Below, piece after piece: positions 8,772 to 17,947 of a DNA stretch of 64,000 nt (its first letter is position 1; each line of letters begins with the position of its first letter). A model generated the notes under the pieces. It had not been told where the DNA came from. It made no database searches and saw only the letters and a program-made list of their open reading frames with translations. The DNA is from Natrialba sp. SSL1 (GTDB lineage: Archaea; Halobacteriota; Halobacteria; Halobacteriales; Natrialbaceae), in the NCBI RefSeq assembly GCF_001861355.1, contig NZ_MASN01000018.1, forward strand, positions 62,001 to 126,000, given 5' to 3'. A program made the position numbers and the translations under genes.

Positions 8772-10079
8772 TTACTTCGTCTTTGCTTTGTCCTTCTCGT
8801 CTTTCTTGTCGTCTTTCGCTCCTGCTTCCTCGGCTGCCTTGCCCTTTCCGTGATCTTTGCCCTTCTTGTGAGCGTCCTTCTTCCCCTTCTTCGTCGGCTT
8901 CTTCTTGATTTTAGCCACCGCTCCGGCGTTAACCAGCCCGGCACCCTGCTTTTTCGATGGGAGCCCGAGGTCGGTCGCCGTATCGGTCATGACGTAGCGG
9001 GCTTCCTTCGCGGAGTAGCCCTTCGCCATCAGCAGCGCTGCCGTTCCGGTTACGTGCGGCGTTGCGAACGATGTCCCGGTTGCAACGCCGTACTCGCCAC
9101 TTGGTAGCGTCGAAAGGATCTCGACACCCGGTGCGGCCAGTTCGATCTCGGGACCGTAGTTCGAGAACTCCGCGAAGCCATCGTCCGGCGTCGTCGCACT
9201 CACTGCGACGACTTCCTTTGCGGATGCCGGATAGGAGACCTCCTCGCCGCCGTTGCCGGCCGAGGAAACCATCAGGAGGCCACGCTTGTGCGCGAACTGA
9301 ATCGCCCGCTGGACGAGCGTCGAGTACGGGCCGCTCAGACTCATGTTGGCGACATCACAGCCTTTGATCGCAGACCAGATGATCCCCATTGCGACGTCGG
9401 ACGCGTAGCCGACACCGTCCTGGTTCAACACCTTCACGGCGTGGAGCGTCGATTTCGGTGCAACACCGACGACGCCGAAGTCGTTATCAGCGGCGGCGAT
9501 CGTTCCGGCAACGTGCGTGCCGTGGCCGTTGTCGTCAACCCAGTTGATTTCGGGGTAGCCAACCGCGCGGTTGTACGCGATACCGTCGCCGATATTCCCG
9601 GCGAGATCCGGATGGGTCGGGTCGATTCCAGTGTTGATCACCGCAACGTTCGCACCCTTCCCGCGCTTGCCCGCAGCGCTGGCTTTCCGGGCACCGATTC
9701 GTTCGACACCCCAGGGAACGACCTGTCCGCTCCCGTTGTCGGTATCATCGTTCGTATCCGAACCCGCGTAGTACGGCTGGTCCACCGCAACGAAATCGAT
9801 GTGACCGGACTCCGCGAGCGCCTCCATCTCCTCGACCGTCGACTCGACAGTGAGGGTGTTCACCGAGTGAATCGCGTGGATCACGTTGTCCGCCGCGTCC
9901 TTGGTTTGCTTTTCTCCCATCTCGGTCGCGTATCCGACGTTGAACCGACTCGGCTCATCGTCTGCGTTAGCCTGTACGCTCGATACGCTTGCGAGCCCGC
10001 CCAGAGCGATTCCCGCACCGCTGACCGCTTTGAGCACGTTCCGTCGACCGGTACCGTTGTGCGTCATTTCATCCGACAT
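8772..10079 (-). CDS. Secreted S8-family (subtilisin-like) protein with altered catalytic Asp and Lys-rich tail
   Basis: A 435-residue halolysin-type protein. It has a Tat signal (RRNVLKAVSGAG, cleaved near SVQA at residue 37), an inhibitor-I9-like propeptide (about 45-105), then the S8 domain. Catalytic His186 (NGHGTHVAGT), oxyanion Asn276 (SSAGNGG) and nucleophile Ser337 (GTSFATPH) are all present. The position of the catalytic Asp (VID[ST]G in the family) reads VINTGID, giving Asn149; the codon is AAC on the coding strand. The last 45 residues are packed with Lys (KKKPTKKGKKDAHKKGKD), unusual for an acidic halophile proteome and possibly a wall or nucleic-acid/glycan-binding tail. Proteolytic activity is therefore uncertain. 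Confidence 0.92.
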   Translation of the reverse strand: MSDEMTHNGTGRRNVLKAVSGAGIALGGLASVSSVQANADDEPSRFNVGYATEMGEKQTKDAADNVIHAIHSVNTLTVESTVEEMEALAESGHIDFVAVDQPYYAGSDTNDDTDNGSGQVVPWGVERIGARKASAAGKRGKGANVAVINTGIDPTHPDLAGNIGDGIAYNRAVGYPEINWVDDNGHGTHVAGTIAAADNDFGVVGVAPKSTLHAVKVLNQDGVGYASDVAMGIIWSAIKGCDVANMSLSGPYSTLVQRAIQFAHKRGLLMVSSAGNGGEEVSYPASAKEVVAVSATTPDDGFAEFSNYGPEIELAAPGVEILSTLPSGEYGVATGTSFATPHVTGTAALLMAKGYSAKEARYVMTDTATDLGLPSKKQGAGLVNAGAVAKIKKKPTKKGKKDAHKKGKDHGKGKAAEEAGAKDDKKDEKDKAKTK

Positions 10080-10297
10080 GACAGTCGCACCCAGAATATC
10101 GACGTAAATTGTATAATCCCGTCTACCGATCAGTATCCGAAACCTGAACTACTCGAGTACAACACTCACTTCGAATCTAACGTGCTGGCAGAATCGAGCG
10201 TCGCGTATCGAGACGATACGTTGACGTACGTGAATGTTTCGCCGTGATAACCGGCAGATACTCCACAGACGGCGGCCAGCAGCGAGGAGCGGTCCGC

Positions 10298-10669
10298 TCA
10301 GCGATTCTCGTCGCCGGTCTTCCACCAGTCCTGAAGCGGCGGCAAGAGACCCATACGCCGGGCTAGGAGCAGCGTACAGTAGGTCACGAGCACACCACAG
10401 CCAAGTGAGAGGACCACGACCGGGGCGAGCCACGTTCCGGTAACTGCGAGCAGCGTTGCGAGTGCGAGCGCCCCGAACTGGACCGGCCAGTGCTCCCAGT
10501 ACTGGCGAGCGCGTTCCGGATCGCGAGCCGCGAGTAGTTCGAAGCCGACCGTGAGCATGCCGCCGGCGGCGAACAACAGCGGCGAGAGCGACGTGCCAGT
10601 TGCCAGCGCGAGGACGGCCAAGATCGAAAGGGTGAGTACGGCAAGCGCGGCGTCGACTCGAGTACCCAT
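10298..10669 (-). CDS. Small integral membrane protein, unknown function
   Basis: A 123-residue protein with four predicted membrane helices (starting about residues 8, 31, 64 and 83) and a short polar ERARQYWEHWP loop in the middle. It lies 26 bp downstream of thrB and on the same strand, so it may be co-transcribed. No family recognised. The roughly 215-bp gap to its left, up to the subtilase, shows no gene. Confidence 0.7.
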   Translation of the reverse strand: MGTRVDAALAVLTLSILAVLALATGTSLSPLLFAAGGMLTVGFELLAARDPERARQYWEHWPVQFGALALATLLAVTGTWLAPVVVLSLGCGVLVTYCTLLLARRMGLLPPLQDWWKTGDENR

Positions 10670-10695
10670 TTATTGTGTCTCGGCGAAGCGATCGA

Positions 10696-11583
10696 TCAGG
10701 ACTCGTCGTAAACGTGCGCTCCTTCACCGATCGCCGTCTGGTAGGCACGACTCTCGATTCCTGCGTCGTCGAACGCATCGAGCATCGCGCCGGCGACCGC
10801 GCCGCGGTCCGACTCGGTCCGGCAAATCGCGAGGATGGCGGGGCCGGCACCGCTGACGGTGACGCCAGTCGCACCGGACTCGAGTGCGGACTCGCGGACG
10901 GTGTCGTAGCCGTCGATCAGGGCGCTGCGCTCAGGGGTAACGATTTCGTCCGCCATGCCGCGACCGACGAGGTCGGGGTCGTTGCGCGTCATGCCGACGG
11001 TGAGGGTGGCGGCGTGGCCGACGGTGTCGACGACGTCACCGAGTCGGGCCTGCTCGGGGACGACACCGCGTGCGTCGCGCGTCGAGACGGTTGTCTCGGG
11101 CAGGCAGACGACGACGGGGAGTGATGCGTCGACCTGCGTGATTCCGTCGTCGGTGACGATGACGAAGCCGCCGAGCAGCGACGGCGCGACGTTATCGGCG
11201 TGGGCCGTACCGGAGACGATTGCCTCGCCCTCGGCGGCGATGGGGACGAGTTCCTTGCGCGAGCGGCCGCGGTCGTAGAGTTCGTTGAGGGCGACGGCAG
11301 CGCCGGCCGCGCTGGCAGCCGAGGATCCGAGGCCAGAGGACGGCCGGACGCCTTTGTCGATCTCGATGTGTGCGGGGGCGTCGAGTGCCTCTGCGACGGC
11401 ACCAACGGTGTTCTTCTTCGGATCTTCGGGGATGTACTCGCTGCCAGTTCCGGTGACGGTAATCGTCGTTTCGGAGGCGCGAGACACCCGAACGATATCG
11501 GCGGGTGTGCCGAGCGCGACGCCGAAAACGTCGAAGCCGCTTCCCAGGTTCGCGCTCGTCGCTGGAGCCCGCACGGTGAGCAT
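10696..11583 (-). CDS. thrB: Homoserine kinase
   Basis: GHMP-family kinase that phosphorylates L-homoserine for threonine synthesis. The 295-residue protein shows the N-terminal substrate motif RAPATSANLGSGFDVFG, the ATP-binding loop PSSGLGSSAASAAG (about residues 81-94), and the C-terminal motif GVTVSGAGPAI. Length matches archaeal ThrB. No other threonine gene is adjacent. It is followed by the small membrane protein. Confidence 0.97.
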   Translation of the reverse strand: MLTVRAPATSANLGSGFDVFGVALGTPADIVRVSRASETTITVTGTGSEYIPEDPKKNTVGAVAEALDAPAHIEIDKGVRPSSGLGSSAASAAGAAVALNELYDRGRSRKELVPIAAEGEAIVSGTAHADNVAPSLLGGFVIVTDDGITQVDASLPVVVCLPETTVSTRDARGVVPEQARLGDVVDTVGHAATLTVGMTRNDPDLVGRGMADEIVTPERSALIDGYDTVRESALESGATGVTVSGAGPAILAICRTESDRGAVAGAMLDAFDDAGIESRAYQTAIGEGAHVYDES

Positions 11584-11715
11584 GGCGAATCATTGCGACA
11601 CAGCAGGCAAAAAGGTAGCGGAGCGTGGTCGGCGACCGGTTCCGGCGGTTACAACGGTTCTGGCCGTTGGGCGTGTGTCCGCCGAACGTGTGCTGGATAG
11701 TGGCTGCGGGAGCCG

Positions 11716-14559
11716 TTACTCGTCGGAGGTGTTGTCGAACGTGAAGCCATCGTCGGCCCCGTCACCGCCACCGTCAACCTCGCCGTCCGCGGTCTCGTTT
11801 TCGGTCTCGTCCTTATCCTCGGAGCGGTCCGAGCCGGTGTCGGCATCGCCATCGCCACCGCCATCGTCGCCATCGCCCTCGCCACCCTCGGTACCCGCAT
11901 CCGCTCTCTCCGACCCGCTGACGGGGCCGAGCGGATCGCCGCCAGTGCTCGAACTCGAGTCCAGTTCGGTCTCGCCGTCGGCAGTCTCGTCACCACCCGC
12001 CTCGACAGCGAGTGGATCTGGCTGGTCCTCGACCGTGGCTGCGTCGTGATCGTCCGCTTCGGTCGATTCGTCGGCTGACTCGAACGCCGTCTCCTCGTCG
12101 AACGTGATGCCGGCGTCCGCGTCGGTGTCCGCATCCGCATCCGCATCCGCGTCCGCATCCGCATCCGCGTCCGTGGCCACGCCGTCGCCGAGACCGAGTT
12201 CCGGCTGTCCGGCCTCGAGATCCGCGTCCGGATCGAGTTCGGCTTCCTCGACATCGGTCTCGAACCGATCGAGCGCCGCCGAGAGCTGACCGGACTGCTC
12301 GGAGAGGTTCGACGCCGAGTTCGTCACCTCCGTCAGCGCCGTCGTCTGCTCTTCGGCGGCGGCAGCGACGTTCTCCGCTTCACTCGTCGTCTCCTCGGAG
12401 ACCGTCGCCGCGTCGTCGACCATCGCGACAACCTCCTGGGTCGAGGCCGCCTGCTGTTCGGTCGCCGCTGAAATCTCCTGGACGCCGACGTTCGTCTCGC
12501 GAGCGAGTTCCGCAATCTCCTCCAGGGCATCCACTGCTTCCTGCACCTGCTGACCGGCATCGACGATATCCGAACTCGTGCCCTGCACTTCCGCGGCCGA
12601 TTGTTCCGTCCGCTCACGGATGGACTCGAGTCGGTCCTCGGCTTCGTCGGCCGCTTCGGCAACGTCTTCGGAGAGCGCCTTGACCTCCTTTGCGACGACG
12701 GAGAACCCTTCTTCGTCCTCGCCGCTGGCAGATCTGGAAGCCTCGATGTTGGCGTTCAGCGCCAGCATGTTGGTCTGGCGGGCAATTTCCGAAATCGTCG
12801 CGATCAACTGGTCGATCTGCTGGACCTCTTCCTCGAGACGTTCGATCTCGTCGACCGCACCGCCGGCCTCGGCTTCGATCTCGTCCATCGCAGCGATCGC
12901 GTCCTGGGCAGCCTCCTGCCCGTCCTGGCCGGTGGTGACCGTCCGCTCGGCGATATCTGCAACCTCGTTCGAGGAGGCGGCGATCTCCTCCGTCGTGGTC
13001 GAGAGTGCGCTCATCTCCTGGTTGACCGACTGGAGCGACTGATTCTGTCGTTCCGCGCCGTCGGAAATTTCCTGGACCGACTCGGTAACCTGCTGGGAAG
13101 CCGAGCGGACTTCCTCGCTCGAGGCGGTCACCTGCTCCGAGGCTGTCGCGACGTCGGTCGCGAACTGGCTCAATTCCGCGACGGTTTGCTCGATCTCCTC
13201 GAGCATGACGTTGAAGTCCGTCGCGATGTCGGCCATCGCCTCGTTGTCGGTCTCGGTGTCCATTCGTGCAGTGAGGTCGCCGTCGGCGGCGGCCTCCATC
13301 ACGTCGCTGTACTCGTCGGCGGTCCGCTCGAGTTCGTCGTTGATCTCGGCGATGCGTTCGCGTTCGTGTTCGGCCTCCTCGCGGGCGGTTTCGGCCTCGT
13401 CGATCGTTTCGACGAGCGAGCCACGCATGTCGTCGAACGAGTCGTAGAGCACACCGATTTCGTCGATACGGCCGGATTCGACGGGTGTCTCGTACTCGCC
13501 GTCTCTGATCGCCACCGCGCGCTCGGAGAGATCGCTCAGCGAGCGAGCGGTGTTCCGGCCGAGAATCGTCCCGAAGAGACCAATGAGTGCAACCCCGGCG
13601 AAGGTGATCAGCAGGCCGAACTGGGTCGCGCTGTTGGCAAAGCCAAGTGCGTCCGCTTCATCCGTGTGGACGAGGACGGTCCACCCGTCGCCAGTCGTGT
13701 AGTAGCCGGCGACGTACCCCTCAGGATCGAAGTTGTACGGTTCGTTCTGGAGTGTCTCGCCCGGCGGATCGTCGACACGGATCGAGCCGCGTGCTTCTTC
13801 CTGACTCGCCTCGAGCACACCGTTCGTGTCCTCGTACTCCATGAGGAACGTCTGTCCTTCTTCGCCCATGCTACCGCCGAGATAGGCGTCGTCACCGACG
13901 ATCTGTCCCTGTTCGTCGACAACAGTGACGACTGTTCCCGAGTCGGCCGCGGAGACCATCCCCGTCGAGCGCTCGGCGAGATCGAAGCTGAAGATCAACG
14001 CTCCGTCGCCGCCGTCGACGCCGATGTAATAGGAGACGACCGCCTGCTCGTCGGTCGCAAGCCCGGTCTCGTCCGGCGTCGCGTACGGCTCCGTGCGCTG
14101 GACGAGATTCGTCGAGAGGTCCTCGTTGAGTTCGTCCGTATCAGGGAACTCGAGTTCCTCCACCGTCTCGGCATCGCTACCGATACCGGTGAGAACCTCG
14201 CCGGACTCCGTGTCGACGTAGAGCGCGTTGATACGCGCTTCAGAGAGATCGTAATAGACGTTCTCGAGATAGGAGTCGATCGCCGCCACGTCACCGCTGT
14301 CAGTTACCGGCGCGTCGGCCGTCGTGGCAACCTGATTCTCGTTCTGTGTGAGCCACTCCTCGAGTGCGACACCTTCCTGATACGCTGCATCCTCTCGCTC
14401 ATCGAGCGATGTTGCCTCGACGTTATCCGTGAGTAACATCGTCGAAGCCAATCCGAGGCCACCGATCGAGAGCCCGAGGACGAGGAAGACGATACCAAAC
14501 TTCACCGCGAAACTTCGTCTGATGAACGACGGTATGAGACGCCGTCCCTTCCACACCAT
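11716..14559 (-). CDS. Transmembrane methyl-accepting transducer (Htr), first paralogue
   Basis: A 947-residue haloarchaeal chemotaxis/phototaxis-type transducer. It has helix TM1 (about 20-43), a Cache-like extracellular domain (about 44-310), TM2 (about 312-335), a HAMP domain (ARSLSDLSERAVAIRDGEYE), a second HAMP-like helix pair (DVMEAAADGDLTARM), and the long signalling coiled coil with hairpin tip IARQTNMLALNANIEASRS. The tip carries SASGEDEEGF, two residues longer than the usual GEAGEGF. After the coiled coil comes a disordered acidic tail of about 200 residues with a hexanucleotide-encoded Asp-Ala run. It signals to CheA/CheW, not encoded here. It is 190 bp downstream of a paralogue that shares almost identical HAMP and signalling DNA. 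Confidence 0.95.
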   Translation of the reverse strand: MVWKGRRLIPSFIRRSFAVKFGIVFLVLGLSIGGLGLASTMLLTDNVEATSLDEREDAAYQEGVALEEWLTQNENQVATTADAPVTDSGDVAAIDSYLENVYYDLSEARINALYVDTESGEVLTGIGSDAETVEELEFPDTDELNEDLSTNLVQRTEPYATPDETGLATDEQAVVSYYIGVDGGDGALIFSFDLAERSTGMVSAADSGTVVTVVDEQGQIVGDDAYLGGSMGEEGQTFLMEYEDTNGVLEASQEEARGSIRVDDPPGETLQNEPYNFDPEGYVAGYYTTGDGWTVLVHTDEADALGFANSATQFGLLITFAGVALIGLFGTILGRNTARSLSDLSERAVAIRDGEYETPVESGRIDEIGVLYDSFDDMRGSLVETIDEAETAREEAEHERERIAEINDELERTADEYSDVMEAAADGDLTARMDTETDNEAMADIATDFNVMLEEIEQTVAELSQFATDVATASEQVTASSEEVRSASQQVTESVQEISDGAERQNQSLQSVNQEMSALSTTTEEIAASSNEVADIAERTVTTGQDGQEAAQDAIAAMDEIEAEAGGAVDEIERLEEEVQQIDQLIATISEIARQTNMLALNANIEASRSASGEDEEGFSVVAKEVKALSEDVAEAADEAEDRLESIRERTEQSAAEVQGTSSDIVDAGQQVQEAVDALEEIAELARETNVGVQEISAATEQQAASTQEVVAMVDDAATVSEETTSEAENVAAAAEEQTTALTEVTNSASNLSEQSGQLSAALDRFETDVEEAELDPDADLEAGQPELGLGDGVATDADADADADADADADTDADAGITFDEETAFESADESTEADDHDAATVEDQPDPLAVEAGGDETADGETELDSSSSTGGDPLGPVSGSERADAGTEGGEGDGDDGGGDGDADTGSDRSEDKDETENETADGEVDGGGDGADDGFTFDNTSDE
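12123..12175. repeat. Hexanucleotide repeat coding Asp-Ala run
   Basis: On the + strand the units CATCCG and CGTCCG alternate about eight times (sense strand GAT/GAC-GC). They encode Asp-Ala repeats in the cytoplasmic tail of the transducer. Copy number could vary by replication slippage without changing frame. Confidence 0.8.
12190..13405 (-). repeat. Near-identical signalling-domain segment shared with the second Htr (copy 1)
   Basis: This segment aligns base for base, with a constant offset of 3148 and no gap, to 15338-16553 in the neighbouring transducer gene. Long patches are nearly identical even at synonymous positions (for example, about three differences across 12241-12520). They are separated by short divergent patches (for example 12525-12580). 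This mosaic pattern is typical of gene conversion. Confidence 0.85.
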
Positions 14560-14565
14560 AGGTGC

Positions 14566-14599
14566 TAACGATAAGCAATGTACTTAATTCTTATCGTTA
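14566..14599. promoter_or_regulatory. Perfect 10-bp inverted repeat over the Htr promoter
   Basis: TAACGATAAG (14566-14575) and CTTATCGTTA (14590-14599) form a perfect inverted repeat with a 14-bp A/T-rich spacer. The spacer sits 23-30 bp upstream of the transducer ATG (14559, leftward), where the archaeal TATA box is expected. The arms therefore flank the core promoter and could be an operator. Confidence 0.55.
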
Positions 14600-14749
14600 A
14601 ACGTGATTATCAGTGGATACTACACCAGTCGCGTGGATTGAACAAAATAGTCGGCTGGAACGAATTGCCCACTTCGTGCAATTTGGCCGGCAGACACAGC
14701 CGTTCAATCGAACACACAAATCGATGCTACCGACCGTCCAGCGAACGCG

Positions 14750-17677
14750 TTACTCCTCGTCTGCCGTGTCACCGAACGTGAACACGTCGTCGGTGTGTGC
14801 CGCGTCTTCGCCGTCGACGTCGCGCTCGTCGTCCTCGCCGTCAGTGTCGCTCGACTCGCTCTCGGTACGCCACTCGCTGTCCGCCTCCGAACCGATGGCA
14901 GTCGCAGACTCCACATCCTCACCCTCAGCCTCACCTGCGCCGCCGATCGGTCCGAGCGGATCAACGCCGGTACTCGAGTCCGGGTCCTCGAGAGCGCTGT
15001 CGTCGGCAGGTTCGGCTGGTGTGCCAGCGTCGTCGGCGTCTGGAGCAAGCGGGTCCGATTGTTCGGTATCTTCGGCACCCGAACCAGACTGCGCAGTACC
15101 GTCGGCAAGCAGGTCAGATTCCTCGACGGGGTCGGCGAGCAGATCTGACCGCTCAGCAGGCCCACCGCGCTCGGTCTCGGTGTCGACCGGATCGAGCAGG
15201 TCATCCGTCGTAGTCGACTCGTCGACGGGTTCGAACGCTGTCTCCTCGTCGAACGTGATGCCGGTGTCTAAGTCCGTGTCCGTGTCTACGTCCCCACCCG
15301 AATCTGTGTCATCACCCACAACAGCCACGTCGTCGCCGAGATCGAGTTCTGGCTGTCCGGCCTCGAGATCCGCGTCCGGATCGAGTTCGGCCTCCTCGAC
15401 ATCGGTCTCGAACCGGTCGAGCGCCGCCGAGAGCTGACCGGACTGCTCGGAGAGGTTCGACGCCGAGTTCGTCACCTCCGTCAGCGCCGTCGTCTGCTCT
15501 TCGGCGGCGGCAGCGACGTTCTCCGCTTCACTCGTCGTCTCCTCGGAGACCGTCGCCGCGTCGTCGACCATCGCGACAACCTCCTGGGTCGAGGCCGCCT
15601 GCTGTTCGGTCGCCGCCGAAATCTCCTGGACGCCGACGTTCGTCTCGCGAGCGAGTTCCGCAATCTCCTCTAATGCCTCGACTGCCTCCTGGACGCGCTC
15701 GCCAGCGTCGACAATGTCCGAACTCGTCCCCTGCACTTCCGCGGCCGACTGTTCGGTCCGAGCGCGAATGGACTCGAGTCGGTCCTCGGCTTCGTCGGCC
15801 GCTTCGGCGACGTCTTCGGAGAGCGCCTTGACCTCCTTTGCGACGACGGAGAACCCTTCTTCGTCCTCACCGCTGGCGGAACGGGAGGCCTCGATGTTGG
15901 CGTTCAGCGCCAGCATGTTGGTCTGACGGGCGATTTCCGAAATCGTCGCGATCAACTGGTCGATCTGCTGGACCTCTTCCTCGAGACGTTCGATCTCGTC
16001 GACGGCATCGCCGGCCTCGGTTTCGATCTCGTCCATTGCCGCCATTGCACCGCGAGCGGCCTCTTGTCCCTCCTGGCCGGTCGACACCGTCTGTTCGGCG
16101 ATGTCCGCAACCTGGTTCGAGGAGGCGGCGATCTCCTCCGTCGTGGTCGAGAGCGCGCTCATCTCCTGGTTGACCGACTGGAGCGACTGATTCTGTCGTT
16201 CTGCGCCGTCGGAAATCTCCTGAATCGACTCGGTAACCTGCTGGGAAGCCGAGCGAACCTCCTCGCTCGAGGCGGTCACCTGCTCCGAGGCTGTCGCGAC
16301 GTCGCTCGCGAACTGGCTCAGTTCTGCGACGGTCTGCTCGATCTCCTCGAGCATGACGTTGAAGTCCGTCGCGATGTCGGCCATCGCCTCGTTGTCGGTA
16401 TCAGCCTCGATCCGAGCGGTGAGATCACCGTCGGCAGCGGCCTCCATTACGTCGCTGTACTCGTCGGCGGTCCGCTCGAGTTCGTCGTTGATCTCGGCGA
16501 TGCGTTCGCGCTCGCGTTCGGCCTCTTCCCGAGCGGTTTCGGCCTCGTCGATCTGTTCACGGAGTGCAACGCGCATGGAGTCGAATCCGCTGTAGAGTCG
16601 GCCGATGTTGTCGATGCGCTTGGTTTCGAGGTCGACATCGAGGTCACCGTCTTCCATCTGACCAGCTTTGTCCGTCAGGCGGTCGATCGAAACGGCCGTA
16701 TTCCGGCCGATCACCGCACCGACCATCCCGATCATGAGGACGCCGACGATCGTTGCGATGTATCCCCAGTCGTTGACCGTGTTGACGAAGCCGTAGGCCT
16801 GGTCGGTCGGTTCGTGCGTCAGGACGACCCAGTCAGTGCCGTAGACGCGGGCCGAACTGACGACGTACTCGTCGGTGTCGAACTCGTAGGTGTCGAGAAC
16901 GCTCGCGCCGTTGCCCGACACCTCCCACGTGCTCGCACCCTCCGTTCGCGCGGTGTCGAGGAGGGTGTCGTCGCCGCCGTAGGGTTCGCCGAGCGCCGCG
17001 TAGTCGTCGCCGTAGCCGGCGTTGTCGAGAACGACCTCGTTGTCGCCATCGACGACGACGGTCGCGACCTGCTCGCCGTCCTGGAACTGGCCGCCGTAGG
17101 CCTCGAGTTCAGCCGTGTAGACGATTGCCCTGTCGTCCTGTCCGGGTACGGTCAATGCGTACGTGATGACTGCGGCATCCTCACCAAGTTCGCCGTCGAG
17201 GACGTACGGTTCAGATACCCAGGGCACCTCAGCCGTTGCCTCGTCGAAGGCCGTCTCGGGAACGGACTCGAGTTCGTCCGTCGACGCGCCGCGGACATCG
17301 CTGTCGGTGCTCGCGACGATTGTGCCTTCGTCGGTGTCGGCGTAGCTGATCGAGAAGATATCGGCGTCGAGGTGTTCTTCCCAGTCGAGCAGCCGTTGTT
17401 CGATTGCGGCCGGATCGTCACTCGCGACAACGTCCGAGTGTGCGAACGTCGCGATCGTTTGTTCGTTCTGTTCGTTCCACATCTGCAGTCCCTGTGCTTC
17501 CTGTCCAGCGAAGGACGTCTGATCGGCCTGGACGCGCTCTTCGACCTCGTGTGTGATACCAGCGGTCGCCACGAACCCGATCAGCCCCACCGAAAGTCCG
17601 AGCACCAGTAACGCGATACCGAACTTGACCGCGTACCGGCGTCGGATCGCTGCAGGTACTACTCGTCGGAGATCCAT
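14750..17677 (-). CDS. Transmembrane methyl-accepting transducer (Htr), second paralogue
   Basis: A 975-residue transducer with the same architecture as its neighbour: TM1 (about 18-40), Cache-like extracellular region (about 41-300, containing FSISYADTDEGTIVAS), TM2 (near DWGYIATIVGVLMIG), HAMP (AVSIDRLTDKAGQMEDGDLD), signalling domain with tip RQTNMLALNANIEAS, and an acidic disordered tail of about 230 residues. The extracellular domains of the two Htrs differ clearly while the signalling halves are almost the same, so they probably read different stimuli into the same Che pathway. The start at 17677 has an A/T-rich TATA candidate near 17708. It is divergent from a solute-binding lipoprotein gene 270 bp away, suggesting a joint sensory unit. 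Confidence 0.95.
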   Translation of the reverse strand: MDLRRVVPAAIRRRYAVKFGIALLVLGLSVGLIGFVATAGITHEVEERVQADQTSFAGQEAQGLQMWNEQNEQTIATFAHSDVVASDDPAAIEQRLLDWEEHLDADIFSISYADTDEGTIVASTDSDVRGASTDELESVPETAFDEATAEVPWVSEPYVLDGELGEDAAVITYALTVPGQDDRAIVYTAELEAYGGQFQDGEQVATVVVDGDNEVVLDNAGYGDDYAALGEPYGGDDTLLDTARTEGASTWEVSGNGASVLDTYEFDTDEYVVSSARVYGTDWVVLTHEPTDQAYGFVNTVNDWGYIATIVGVLMIGMVGAVIGRNTAVSIDRLTDKAGQMEDGDLDVDLETKRIDNIGRLYSGFDSMRVALREQIDEAETAREEAERERERIAEINDELERTADEYSDVMEAAADGDLTARIEADTDNEAMADIATDFNVMLEEIEQTVAELSQFASDVATASEQVTASSEEVRSASQQVTESIQEISDGAERQNQSLQSVNQEMSALSTTTEEIAASSNQVADIAEQTVSTGQEGQEAARGAMAAMDEIETEAGDAVDEIERLEEEVQQIDQLIATISEIARQTNMLALNANIEASRSASGEDEEGFSVVAKEVKALSEDVAEAADEAEDRLESIRARTEQSAAEVQGTSSDIVDAGERVQEAVEALEEIAELARETNVGVQEISAATEQQAASTQEVVAMVDDAATVSEETTSEAENVAAAAEEQTTALTEVTNSASNLSEQSGQLSAALDRFETDVEEAELDPDADLEAGQPELDLGDDVAVVGDDTDSGGDVDTDTDLDTGITFDEETAFEPVDESTTTDDLLDPVDTETERGGPAERSDLLADPVEESDLLADGTAQSGSGAEDTEQSDPLAPDADDAGTPAEPADDSALEDPDSSTGVDPLGPIGGAGEAEGEDVESATAIGSEADSEWRTESESSDTDGEDDERDVDGEDAAHTDDVFTFGDTADEE
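15338..16553 (-). repeat. Near-identical signalling-domain segment shared with the first Htr (copy 2)
   Basis: Partner of 12190-13405 at a constant offset of 3148 bases. Homology drops sharply outside these limits, in the extracellular domain and in the acidic tail. Confidence 0.85.
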
Positions 17678-17947
17678 CGATATGCAACGCGTGTGATCGT
17701 TCCCACATAAATTGTCATTTGAGAGTATCAGTTCCGATAATCGGCTAGAAACGCAGTAATTACCAGTGTTTGCTGAACATGTCGGCGATATCGGAGCACG
17801 GTACGGACGGTTGTAACCCTCATGGATAGGGTGTTACTGAATTGTTAGTTTCAGCGAGCGATCCTATCAACTTCGCGGGAGCCACGGGTGTGTCACCCGT
17901 TCACCTCCGGAACCGTTAAGAAATCTAGGTCGAAAGGACATTCCAGT

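Noticed and set aside
12601-14436. 611-codon plus-strand frame opposite the first Htr (and 515 codons at 16064-17611 opposite the second)
   Set aside because: High GC leaves long antisense frames open; the composition is Arg-rich and matches no family, whereas the minus-strand transducers are unmistakable.
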